DNA of 9,331 bases. It comes from Planctomycetota bacterium (GTDB taxonomy: Bacteria > Planctomycetota > Phycisphaerae > Sedimentisphaerales > Anaerohalosphaeraceae). This document shows positions 1 to 6,338 of this stretch, piece by piece. How positions within the stretch are numbered: position 1 is the first letter of the stretch; every line of letters begins with the position of its first letter. The position numbers and the translations under genes are program-made. Location of the stretch: positions 1-9,331 of the forward strand of contig DAOVVQ010000152.1 in assembly GCA_030637065.1 (NCBI GenBank), given 5' to 3'. The notes beneath the pieces were generated by a model, which was not told the origin of the DNA, searched no databases, and saw nothing but the letters and a program-made list of their open reading frames with translations.

Positions 1-1112
1 ATGACCGGCTGACCCGCATCCTTGTATTCCGGCGGCAGCTTTTCATAGCCGGGGCCGAAGGCACGAGTTGCACCCTTTCGATGCACGAAGAGGCGCCTGG
101 TCTTTCCGTTTACCCGGTGGGTCTCTTCCTTGCAGGTATTGTGCGAGACATCGTAGAGCAGCTTTAGCTGGGCCCGGGGAAACAGATCCCCGAACGCCTG
201 CCGCAGCAGATGGGTCAGGACCTGCCGATTGGCCAGGGCACAATTGATCCCAGCCCGCATAGCACCGAGATAGTCCCGGCCCACGGACGAATCGATCGGC
301 GCACAGGCCAGTTCCCGGTCGGGAATATCGAGGTTGTATTTCGGGGCACTGGTGACCATTCTCTTTAGGAACTCGGTCCCGATCTGATGGCCCAGGCCGC
401 GGGAGCCGCAATGGATGGTAATAACGATCTGCCCTTTGACCAGCCCGTATGTCTGGGCGATCTTCTCGTTAAAGACCTCGCTTACCCGCTGGATCTCGAG
501 GTAGTGGTTGCCTGAGCCGAGCGTGCCGACCTGTTGTTTTTGGCGTTTCTTGGCGTGGTCGGAGACGCATTTCGGTTTTGCCCCGGCGATCGCCCCATGC
601 TCTTCGATGTGGTCGAGGTCCTTTTTGTGCCCGTAGCCCTGCTCGACGGCCCAGCGGGCGCCGGCTGTGAGCATATCGTCCATTTGCGACGGCGACAGGC
701 TCAGCTTACCGGTACTGCCGACGCCAGCGGGGATCTTTCTGGAGAGCAGGCTGGCGATATCGCCCTTGCGTTTCTGAACCTCCTCGGCGTCAAGCCCGGT
801 GGTTATCGTCCTGACCCCGCAGGAGATGTCAAAACCCACCCCGCCGGCTGAGATGATACCGCCCTTATCCGGATCGAACGCGGCAACACCGCCGATGGGA
901 AAGCCGTAGCCCCAGTGCGCATCGGGCATGACGTCGCAGGCTCCGACTATTCCTGGCAGCATGGTGACGTTTGTCGCCTGTTCGAGCACTTTCTCGTCCA
1001 TCTCCTCGATGAGCCGGCGGTCGCCGTAAAACCTCACCGGCACCCGCATCTTGCCGTAAGGCTCGGCCATCCACTGGTATTCGGAGCATTTTTTCAGCTT
1101 TTTAAGTTCCAT
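1..1112 (-). CDS. rtcB: RNA-splicing ligase RtcB (3' end beyond window)
   Basis: RtcB joins RNA 2',3'-cyclic phosphate (or 3'-phosphate) ends to 5'-OH ends in a GTP- and Mn-dependent reaction, acting in RNA repair or tRNA splicing in the cytoplasm. The 370 visible residues carry the family signatures in order: FDISCGVR (D95, C98), VGTLGSGNHYLEIQ (N202, H203), IHCGSRGLGHQ (H234), LLYDVSHNTCKEE (H324) and VHRKGATRAFGPG, where H344 is the expected guanylylated histidine. The Mn ligands D95, C98, H203 and H234 fall at the same numbers as in the archaeal enzyme as I recall it. The frame is open to the window edge at GQPV, so the C-terminal part is missing from view. The ATG start is supported by a strong GGGAGGTG ribosome site at 1117-1124. 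The gene begins 18 bases after the archease stop, so the two are almost certainly co-transcribed. No damage is visible. Confidence 0.97.
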   Translation of the reverse strand, partial: MELKKLKKCSEYQWMAEPYGKMRVPVRFYGDRRLIEEMDEKVLEQATNVTMLPGIVGACDVMPDAHWGYGFPIGGVAAFDPDKGGIISAGGVGFDISCGVRTITTGLDAEEVQKRKGDIASLLSRKIPAGVGSTGKLSLSPSQMDDMLTAGARWAVEQGYGHKKDLDHIEEHGAIAGAKPKCVSDHAKKRQKQQVGTLGSGNHYLEIQRVSEVFNEKIAQTYGLVKGQIVITIHCGSRGLGHQIGTEFLKRMVTSAPKYNLDIPDRELACAPIDSSVGRDYLGAMRAGINCALANRQVLTHLLRQAFGDLFPRAQLKLLYDVSHNTCKEETHRVNGKTRRLFVHRKGATRAFGPGYEKLPPEYKDAGQPV

Positions 1113-1130
1113 AATGCACCTCCCTTGAGG

Positions 1131-1562
1131 TCATACATCCACAATACACTGTGCCACCCAGCCGCCATCTTCGCAGACGACGGCAAGCTCGGTATAAGTC
1201 GCAGCCTTAACCTCGACGGCTGGGGTGTGTTTTTCGACATTCACCGGCTCGCCCCACGCCAAGGCTGTGAGGTTGCGGCCTTCGATTAGCACCTCGAATC
1301 GGCTAAAGAGCATCCTTCGCGTATCCATCTCATACAGCAGAGCGTTCAGCCAGTCGACCAGCAGCAGCTCATCGTCAGGGGCCGAGCAGGCGATATCGAC
1401 TTTTTGCACGGCCTCGACCATATCGAGCGAGGTAATAACCGCGGTCATGGCAAGAGCAGTCTGCTCGAAGGCGGCGTGCAGACTCGGCCCGGTGCCGCGG
1501 ATGCCCATATCGGCCCGGTGCGGAAAGTGCTCCCAACTACTCATGCCCTCGATCTCAGCCAT
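1131..1562 (-). CDS. Archease (RtcB activator)
   Basis: Archease is a small protein that speeds RtcB guanylylation and turnover and widens its nucleotide use. At 143 aa the length is normal for the family. Diagnostic segments are FPHRADMGI near the N-terminus (D18, equivalent to the HTAD motif), DDELLLVDWLNALLY in the middle, and the C-terminal VKAATYTELAVV...QCIVDV ending with the conserved penultimate Asp (D142). These acidic residues are the expected metal-binding site. The ATG at 1562 has a GGGAGG ribosome site about 6 bases upstream. A second Met seven codons in (ATG at 1544) is possible because many homologues start close to the HTAD motif. It sits directly upstream of rtcB on the same strand, a gene pair known in many bacteria and archaea, which strengthens both calls. 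Confidence 0.93.
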   Translation of the reverse strand: MAEIEGMSSWEHFPHRADMGIRGTGPSLHAAFEQTALAMTAVITSLDMVEAVQKVDIACSAPDDELLLVDWLNALLYEMDTRRMLFSRFEVLIEGRNLTALAWGEPVNVEKHTPAVEVKAATYTELAVVCEDGGWVAQCIVDV

Positions 1563-1589
1563 CGAATGCCTCCCGTTTCCTTTGCATTC

Positions 1590-1617
1590 TTAATATAATA
1601 AACGACGATGTCCTCAA
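1590..1617 (-). promoter_or_regulatory. Possible promoter of the archease-rtcB operon
   Basis: On the minus strand, TTGAGG (1617-1612) and TATTAA (1595-1590) are separated by 16 bases in an AT-rich stretch and would start transcription about 20 bases before the archease ATG. Neither hexamer is close to consensus and other AT-rich combinations are possible here, so the exact position is a weak inference. The presence of a separate promoter in this gap is more likely, because the foldback and T-run upstream should limit read-through. Confidence 0.3.
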
Positions 1618-1683
1618 TGCCATAATAATCTACGTAAATTCCGCCGAAAGGAGGCTGAAAATAAGACGATAATGCCAATCCCA

Positions 1684-1786
1684 TAAAAAAATGGGTGGCA
1701 GCGTGTTTGCGCAGCAAACCGATGGTCGTATGCACAGTGGCACCGGCCATCGGTTTGGCTTCGCCAAACACGCTGCCACCCATTTT
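1684..1786 (-). terminator. Probable intrinsic terminator after the nuclease-like gene
   Basis: Read on the minus strand, the outer GC-rich stem of the foldback closes with CTGCCACCCAT and runs straight into seven T residues (complement of 1685-1691). A strong hairpin followed by a T7 tract about 65 bases after the upstream stop codon fits a factor-independent terminator. On the plus strand the stem is followed only by TTTT then AGTAG, so termination would favour the minus direction. A smaller CCCAT/ATGGG pair (1680-1684 with 1691-1695) brackets the same A-tract. Confidence 0.55.
1688..1786. repeat. 99-bp foldback element forming a perfect four-way junction
   Basis: Two arms, 1688-1725 and 1747-1786, are near-perfect inverted copies around a 21-base centre. 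The pairing resolves into four stems with no unpaired base between them: an outer 17-bp stem (1688-1704 with 1770-1786), a left hairpin GTTTGC-GCA-GCAAAC (1705-1719), a central stem CGATGG/CCATCG (1720-1725 with 1747-1752), and a right hairpin GTTTGGC-TTC-GCCAAAC (1753-1769). It lies between the nuclease-like gene and archease, has no coding gene of its own, and looks like a MITE- or REP-type dispersed element. No flanking target duplication could be recognised. Whether it recurs elsewhere in the genome cannot be seen here. Confidence 0.85.
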
Positions 1787-1851
1787 AGTAGCCAGTCGAC
1801 CGACAGCTATCTCTATCGGGACCCATCCTACGAAGCTGGGATCATAGGCGG

Positions 1852-2961
1852 TTATCGTCGGTTTGAGTTGTTTGGCTGATTCGAGCCGAAATTCGAGCCG
1901 GAGAAGCCGCCGGACTGCATGAAGTTCCATGCGTCCTGGGCGACTTCGTCGAGATGGTATACCTCCTGAAACTTACGTATGGACAGGCCCATCTCCGTCG
2001 TGGCGACGGTGATCATGCCGCCGTCGACGACATATTCGAGTTCGCCTGGCGAACCGACGCTTACGGATCTCAATATAATTTGCAGCGCCTTTCGTAATTC
2101 CATGACGCCAAAACCGTCGACTCCGATGGGCTTATCCCGGTCGACGAAGGCGTTTTCTTCCAGGTCCGGCCACATCACGGTGATCGGCATCGGCGGGGTC
2201 GTCTTTTCGCGGAGGTAATCCATGGCCTCCTGAAAGGTCATGTCCGCCCGCAGTTCGGAAAGGTCCGCCCTGAACCTCAGCATGCCCGTTAGTGACACCT
2301 GCACCGGCTGTCTGCGCGGGCGATGGCCTTTCATACCGCCCTGGTGGCGCATCGCCTTGAGTCCGTCTTCGACACGATCCGGACGGGGCATTTTGCCTCT
2401 TTGAGCATATCTTCGCCACCAGTCTATGGGTCTGGCAGAGTCACGGTCGCCTGGCTGCGGGGCATTGCCGGCGATTTCCGGTTCGAGGATAACCCGGTCG
2501 GCGAGGCCTGCCTGGATGAGTTGATCGGCGAGGCTTTGCCCGTCGATATAGACGTCGGCGAGAACCCGGAAGTAGTTTCGCATCCGAATATTCTTTAGCT
2601 CGATGTTCCCTGCCGCCTCTAACTTTGCGGCAGTGAAGTCGCGGGGCTTTTGGGTGTTATCTTTGGCTGGGTCCACGGTGAGATCAGCTTCTTTCAGCTT
2701 GATCCCGGCTACCTGGATCCTCAGCCTTACCGGCCCGACGGCCTGCCAGCCGGAAGGCTTACAGGTGAAACTGCCCGCGGAATGGACGGTGATAAGCCGG
2801 TCAACCGTGCAGTCGGAATATTGCGCGGAAGCGGTTGCAATTACAGGCAGATGAAGGACCAGCAGCATGGCGAAAAACAGTTTGACGCAGCTGGGGCCAC
2901 CGCAGCGATGGACCGGAGGCGGCATTGTCATTCTCAGCATACTCGCCCTTTGATCGGACAT
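1852..2961 (-). CDS. Exported protein: degenerate SNase-like domain plus STN-like domain
   Basis: The 369-aa product begins with a basic leader and a hydrophobic segment (about residues 26-47, KLFFAMLLVLHLPVIATASA), so it is likely exported. Residues about 50-160 resemble the staphylococcal nuclease/TNase fold: VAGIKLKE aligns with the family's LAGIDAPE, and FRVLADVYIDGQSLADQLIQ aligns with its GR-LAYVYVDG segment. Arg132 and Glu91 match SNase R87 and E43, but the R35 and D40 positions read Gln83 and Lys88, and the DGDT loop is replaced by SAGS, so nuclease activity is doubtful. Residues about 223-337 (MTFQEAMDYLREKT, MELRKALQIILRSV, ELEYVVDGGMITVAT) resemble the STN/secretin N-terminal domain; no secretin pore follows. 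The tail is Ser/Asn/Gly-rich. The ATG at 2961 is preferred over the upstream ATG at 3036 because an AAGGA site precedes it and the predicted promoter starts transcription near 3032. Function is not known. Confidence 0.75.
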   Translation of the reverse strand: MSDQRASMLRMTMPPPVHRCGGPSCVKLFFAMLLVLHLPVIATASAQYSDCTVDRLITVHSAGSFTCKPSGWQAVGPVRLRIQVAGIKLKEADLTVDPAKDNTQKPRDFTAAKLEAAGNIELKNIRMRNYFRVLADVYIDGQSLADQLIQAGLADRVILEPEIAGNAPQPGDRDSARPIDWWRRYAQRGKMPRPDRVEDGLKAMRHQGGMKGHRPRRQPVQVSLTGMLRFRADLSELRADMTFQEAMDYLREKTTPPMPITVMWPDLEENAFVDRDKPIGVDGFGVMELRKALQIILRSVSVGSPGELEYVVDGGMITVATTEMGLSIRKFQEVYHLDEVAQDAWNFMQSGGFSGSNFGSNQPNNSNRR

Positions 2962-3038
2962 GGCCAAACCATCCTTCTGATTCAAACAAGAGCCCGCAAC
3001 TCCGTTAGCACCACAAACACGCGGCCAGCACACCATCT

Positions 3039-3067
3039 ATTATGCACTATTGTCGGGAAAATTGCAA
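3039..3067 (-). promoter_or_regulatory. Promoter of the SNase-like/STN gene
   Basis: On the minus strand TTGCAA (3067-3062) and CATAAT (3044-3039) are separated by exactly 17 bases, a good sigma-70-type match. Transcription would begin near 3032, leaving a leader of about 70 bases before the ATG at 2961. This also argues against the longer reading frame that begins at 3036. Confidence 0.6.
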
Positions 3068-3111
3068 CCCCCCTGGTTGTTGTCACTGGTCTCCGCTTCG
3101 AACCATCCACC

Positions 3112-3143
3112 TCGGCGATGCCTCGGTGGCTGCCACCCGCCGA
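3112..3143. repeat. Nested inverted repeat between two CCATCCACC copies
   Basis: TCGGCG (3112-3117) pairs with CGCCGA (3138-3143), enclosing the near-continuous palindrome GGTGGC-T-GCCACC (3125-3137). The structure is flanked by two direct copies of AACCATCCACC, ending at 3111 and 3159, and the second runs into CCACCGGTGG. It shares the word TGCCACCC with the foldback at 1688-1786, but the two are not otherwise alike. It lies just upstream of the promoter for the SNase-like gene. Confidence 0.5.
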
Positions 3144-3176
3144 ATAGCAACCATCCACCGGTGGGTAGTGATTGCA

Positions 3177-3193
3177 GGGCTAAAGCCCTTTTT
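3177..3193. repeat. Short hairpin GGGCT-AA-AGCCC with T5 on the plus strand
   Basis: A 5-bp GC-rich stem (3177-3181 with 3184-3188) is followed on the plus strand by TTTTT. No plus-strand gene ends here, so it is unlikely to serve as a plus-strand terminator. It shares the CTAAAG apex with the larger palindrome 28 bases further on, which suggests the two belong to one repeat unit. Confidence 0.4.
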
Positions 3194-3215
3194 GGGGGGA
3201 GTTGTTGTGGCGGAT

Positions 3216-3235
3216 CCCCGCTCTAAAGAGCGGGG
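3216..3235 (-). terminator. GC-rich 9-bp palindrome after the phosphatase gene
   Basis: CCCCGCTCT pairs perfectly with AGAGCGGGG around an AA apex, about 30 bases past the stop codon of the PhoD-like gene. Its position and stability fit a transcription end or 3'-stabilising hairpin. There is no T-tract on the minus side (the stem is followed by ATCCGCC), so it is not a classic intrinsic terminator. It may be part of a dispersed repeat instead. Confidence 0.4.
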
Positions 3236-3265
3236 TTAGGCAGGTGGGGCTGGGGGCGGGGTCGT

Positions 3266-5986
3266 TTATGTGAGCGGGTTTTCGTACCAGATCACTCCCA
3301 GGCCCTTGCCATCCTGCTTCTCCTCACAGGTCAGGAGGTCCAGGTCGCCGTCTCCGTCGAGGTCTAATAGTTCGATCCGATCGAATTTCGTCCCCAATTT
3401 GTCGCCGCTGATATCGTGATACTTCCATTTGCCGCTGGTGGGACTATTTGCAAATGATATCCAGCCAACCCCGGATTCATCTTCGGCATGTTCACAGGTA
3501 AAGGCGATATCTTTGACGCCATCGTTATCGATATCCCCGACGGCTACGGCCTTGCCTCTTGCGCCGGTCAGGGGCAGTGCGATCTCATATTCCCGCCACG
3601 CCGTGCCGGCGACATTGAGCCTGCGTATGAAGAGGATATGTTTGTCGGATACGGCGACGACAACATCTTCGAGCCCATCGTCGTCAAGATCGGCCAGCTT
3701 CATAAACATTACCTCCCTGTCGCGACCGCCGATGAAGTGATTTTTCCACGGCTGATAAAGCCCGGGGCCCGCCGACGGGTTCTCAAGCCATCTGCACCCC
3801 TCGAGCGGCTCGTGCCTGTCGCTGATCGCAATGTCAACGTCGCCGTCGCCGTCCATGTCTTTGAGGCAGATGCTCATGACCCACCCGACGTCCGAGATCG
3901 GGTGCCATTTGTAATCGCTCAGCGACCGCCGGTTCCGCGGCGTCTCGAACCAGCCGATCTCTGCGCCGGAATTCTTGCCGGCGGCGATAATGTCGACGCG
4001 GCTGTCACCATTGACATCCATTGGGGCGGCAAACATCCATCTCATCAGCTTATCCGACGAAGGAATGACCTCCGTTCGCCAGCTTTCGGCATCGAGATAA
4101 TCCCGCGGCCCGGTCGGTGCCCAGTGTACGTAAACTTTTTGCGTGCTCCCTTCACACGAACTGACCACATCCAGGGCGCCATCGTCGTCGAGGTCGACGA
4201 ATACCGCATCTTCGGCGGAGGGGCTTTGCCCGGCTGTGACCGCAGGCCAGGGGCGGTCGGCCTTTTCATAGCCGGGATTGAGGTACACCCTCGTCATTTC
4301 GCCCTGCTCCCAGCCGGTGGCGATGTCGGGCAAACCGTCTTTGTTCGCATCTGCGAGCCTGACGCCGTCGGCGCCTTTCGACGAGCCGTCAATTATATGA
4401 AGGGCCCACGGCTCATCGCCAATTCCGGGTGAATCGTCCGAAACAACCTTTTCGGCGACGATGAAGGTTCTTTTTATACGGGGGTCCGTGTATGCCTTCA
4501 GCCGGTCTTCATTGAGGACCTTTCCGTCGACGGCGTGATGGCGCAGGGTCATCACCGACCTTGGTTCCTGGCGGACATCGACGGAGAGGAAACCGCCTGT
4601 GATGTTGAGGTACTGGTGCATGGGCTCGCGATTGCTAATCCTGAATCCGCCTGCGTGGACTTCGCTGGTCGGCCCGGTGCTGTATTCGCGAAGGCCGGTT
4701 TCGGGGTCGACGGTGACATACTGCCAGTGGCGGTCGCCGCAGATGACGATCATGTTCTTCTGGTCGGCGATGAACCGCCTCAGTTCGCGGCCCTCGTGCG
4801 CAAAGCCCTCGTTTGCGTGATTGTCATTCTTGCTCCCGCGGTCGGGCCCGACGATGGGCGTAGGGCTGATCAATACTCGAAATGCCGCGTCGGATGCCTC
4901 GACGGTTCGCTTGAACCATGCCTTTTGCTTTTCGCCCCAGATGGTCTTGCCGGGCCCGTCGGTCATGGTGTTGGCGCTCCTGAAATCGCGTCCCTCGACC
5001 ATCCATATCTGGAGGTGCTTTCCCCATCGCACGGTCCGGTATGTCTTCTCTCCCATGGGGACCTGTTCGAGGAAGATCTTCTGGCCCTGGACAAACGTAA
5101 AGTCCCCCATGCGGTTGTTGTCCATCGTCGGCCAGCAGTCATTTTGCCATGTATCATGGTCGTCCTTGATGAAGTAGCTGCTGACATGGTTGTGAAAATC
5201 CCGCTGATAAGGCAGTGCGTAGGTCCGGTTCCATTTGAGCCGCGCCATCGCGACGGAATGTGCGATGGGCCTGCGTTTGTCATAGTACACGATGTCGCCG
5301 GTATGAGCGAAGAAATCCGGTTTCAGCGCCAGCATCGACTTGTATATGGTGTGGCCTTTCTGCTCGTCATCGCGCCGCCAGAAGCCTTGGCCCGTGACGA
5401 CGGTAAACGATACCTCGGCTTTGTCATCGGCCTTTGGTGCGGTCTTAAAGGAGCCGGCGACCGCCTGACCGTCGCCGCTGGAAGCATCTGTGCGGCAGCG
5501 GGCCAGAAATTGATACCTGACATTGGGCCTTAGATCTGTCAGCTTGAATTGATACGTGAAATCGTCGGCGGCTTCAACCGACTCCCAGCCGGTCTCGCCA
5601 ATATCACCAGGGGCGTCATCGACCCAGTATTCTATCGCCACCTGCCCGGCCATGCCCGGAACGCTGTGCTGCATATCGTCAATGCTGCGGCCCTCGGGCA
5701 TCTGCGGGGCCTTGTAGCTGTAGTCGCCCTTGTCGTCCTCATCCCATGAAAGCTCATCGAACGGTATACCGTCCAGCCGCATCTCCGCCTGGCTCGTCAG
5801 ACGAGTCCATATAATAGCCGAGTTGTGCGTTACCTCGCCGATCTTGACACCGTTGGCCTGGTAAGGCGGCCCAGCGCCTGCCGAAGACCACCACCCCGCC
5901 AAAAAGACCGTATTAGCCGCCATAACAACAAACAACCCTCTCGCCAGCCACAATACCCCCTTGCCAGGGCGACTTTTTTTTCGCAT
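3266..5986 (-). CDS. Exported PhoD-like metallophosphatase fused to a seven-repeat FG-GAP propeller
   Basis: The 906-aa product has an N-terminal signal or anchor segment (about residues 10-37). An Fn3-like PhoD N-terminal domain follows (about 40-185, ending LRPNVRYQFLARC...GSFKTAP). The catalytic domain (about 190-490) has the PhoD metal motifs FFAHTGDIVYYD (G-D at 230-231), YFIKDDHDTWQND (275-283 core) and ICGDRHWQYV (417-424). The family hydrolyses phosphomono- or phosphodiesters outside the cytoplasm with Fe/Ca-type metal sites; the substrate here is unknown. Residues about 540-906 hold seven D-x-D/N-x-D-type Ca-binding motifs: ADANKDGLPDI, VDLDDDGALDV, MDVNGDSRVDI, KDMDGDGDVDI, ADLDDDGLEDV, GDIDNDGVKDI and LDLDGDGDLDL. 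Seven fits one complete integrin-like beta-propeller. The ATG at 5986 is chosen over the one at 6043 because AAGGAG lies 6-7 bases upstream and the leader sequence follows at once. A promoter lies about 90 bases upstream. Confidence 0.9.
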   Translation of the reverse strand: MRKKSRPGKGVLWLARGLFVVMAANTVFLAGWWSSAGAGPPYQANGVKIGEVTHNSAIIWTRLTSQAEMRLDGIPFDELSWDEDDKGDYSYKAPQMPEGRSIDDMQHSVPGMAGQVAIEYWVDDAPGDIGETGWESVEAADDFTYQFKLTDLRPNVRYQFLARCRTDASSGDGQAVAGSFKTAPKADDKAEVSFTVVTGQGFWRRDDEQKGHTIYKSMLALKPDFFAHTGDIVYYDKRRPIAHSVAMARLKWNRTYALPYQRDFHNHVSSYFIKDDHDTWQNDCWPTMDNNRMGDFTFVQGQKIFLEQVPMGEKTYRTVRWGKHLQIWMVEGRDFRSANTMTDGPGKTIWGEKQKAWFKRTVEASDAAFRVLISPTPIVGPDRGSKNDNHANEGFAHEGRELRRFIADQKNMIVICGDRHWQYVTVDPETGLREYSTGPTSEVHAGGFRISNREPMHQYLNITGGFLSVDVRQEPRSVMTLRHHAVDGKVLNEDRLKAYTDPRIKRTFIVAEKVVSDDSPGIGDEPWALHIIDGSSKGADGVRLADANKDGLPDIATGWEQGEMTRVYLNPGYEKADRPWPAVTAGQSPSAEDAVFVDLDDDGALDVVSSCEGSTQKVYVHWAPTGPRDYLDAESWRTEVIPSSDKLMRWMFAAPMDVNGDSRVDIIAAGKNSGAEIGWFETPRNRRSLSDYKWHPISDVGWVMSICLKDMDGDGDVDIAISDRHEPLEGCRWLENPSAGPGLYQPWKNHFIGGRDREVMFMKLADLDDDGLEDVVVAVSDKHILFIRRLNVAGTAWREYEIALPLTGARGKAVAVGDIDNDGVKDIAFTCEHAEDESGVGWISFANSPTSGKWKYHDISGDKLGTKFDRIELLDLDGDGDLDLLTCEEKQDGKGLGVIWYENPLT

Positions 5987-6057
5987 ACCAATCTCCTTTG
6001 TGCCAATATAGTCGTCTTTCGTCCCGAATTTCCCACGTCGCACAGGAACATTCAGCG

Positions 6058-6131
6058 ACGAAACCGAACCGGATTATGACACATTCAGCACTATTTGTCC
6101 AGCAGCGGGGCCAAAAAAACCACTTAAGGAA
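6058..6131. repeat. 74-bp direct repeat, copy 1
   Basis: This block matches 7049-7122 in the same orientation at 64 of 74 positions with no gap. Eight of the ten differences are transitions. The similarity stops sharply at both ends. The block contains the promoter of the phosphatase gene on the minus strand, with a T7 stretch just upstream of the -35 element. Confidence 0.9.
6073..6101 (-). promoter_or_regulatory. Promoter of the PhoD-like phosphatase gene
   Basis: On the minus strand TGGACA (6101-6096) and CATAAT (6078-6073) are separated by exactly 17 bases, a near-consensus sigma-70-type promoter. Transcription would start near 6066, giving a leader of about 80 bases. The word ACATTCAGC occurs twice on the plus strand (6048-6056 and 6081-6089), 33 bases apart, once inside the promoter spacer and once just past the start, and could be an operator pair. 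Confidence 0.6.
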
Positions 6132-6324
6132 GTGCGATCAACTCACCGGTTTGTGCAGAGTCCAGCGGCGCAACTAAATTACGCCTAACCCATCGCGGGT
6201 CGGCGGCGTCCTGTTCGGTCTTTGAGCCGAGTCGGGCGTGATTCTTGTTGGGGCTGACATCGTACACTAGCTCATTAGCTCGTAAAGCACCGCGAGAACA
6301 CATCCGATTATTAAGCAGTCATAG

Positions 6325-6338
6325 GACCACTGGTGGTC
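6325..6338 (-). repeat. Small hairpin touching the stop codon of the arrestin-like gene
   Basis: GACCAC and GTGGTC form a 6-bp stem with a 2-base loop immediately after the TAA at 6341-6339. No T-tract follows on the minus strand, so a terminator role is uncertain. Confidence 0.3.

Larger units (their letters stand above)
5987..6338. other. Intergenic region upstream of the phosphatase gene
   Basis: This 352-base gap holds the phosphatase leader and ribosome site, repeat copy 1 with its promoter (6058-6131), and a small hairpin at the stop of the arrestin-like gene. Between 6132 and 6324 I see no convincing gene, RNA or strong repeat. Confidence 0.6.

Noticed and set aside
43..411. 122-codon minus-strand frame at the left edge
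   Set aside because: It is a shifted frame of rtcB; the correct frame gives all RtcB active-site motifs without interruption.
2962..3036. Extended N-terminus of the SNase-like protein from the ATG at 3036
   Set aside because: That ATG lies just upstream of the predicted transcript start, lacks a ribosome site, and adds residues before an otherwise normal leader.
3488..5533. Long plus-strand open frames (314 and 332 codons) opposite the phosphatase gene
   Set aside because: They are antisense to a gene with clear domain motifs, have no recognisable domains of their own, and reflect the GC-rich codon pattern of the real gene.
6066..6082. Pho box for PhoB-type control of the phosphatase gene
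   Set aside because: TGTCATAAT resembles one half-site, but no second half lies 11 bases away and the word overlaps the -10 element, so the likeness is probably chance.
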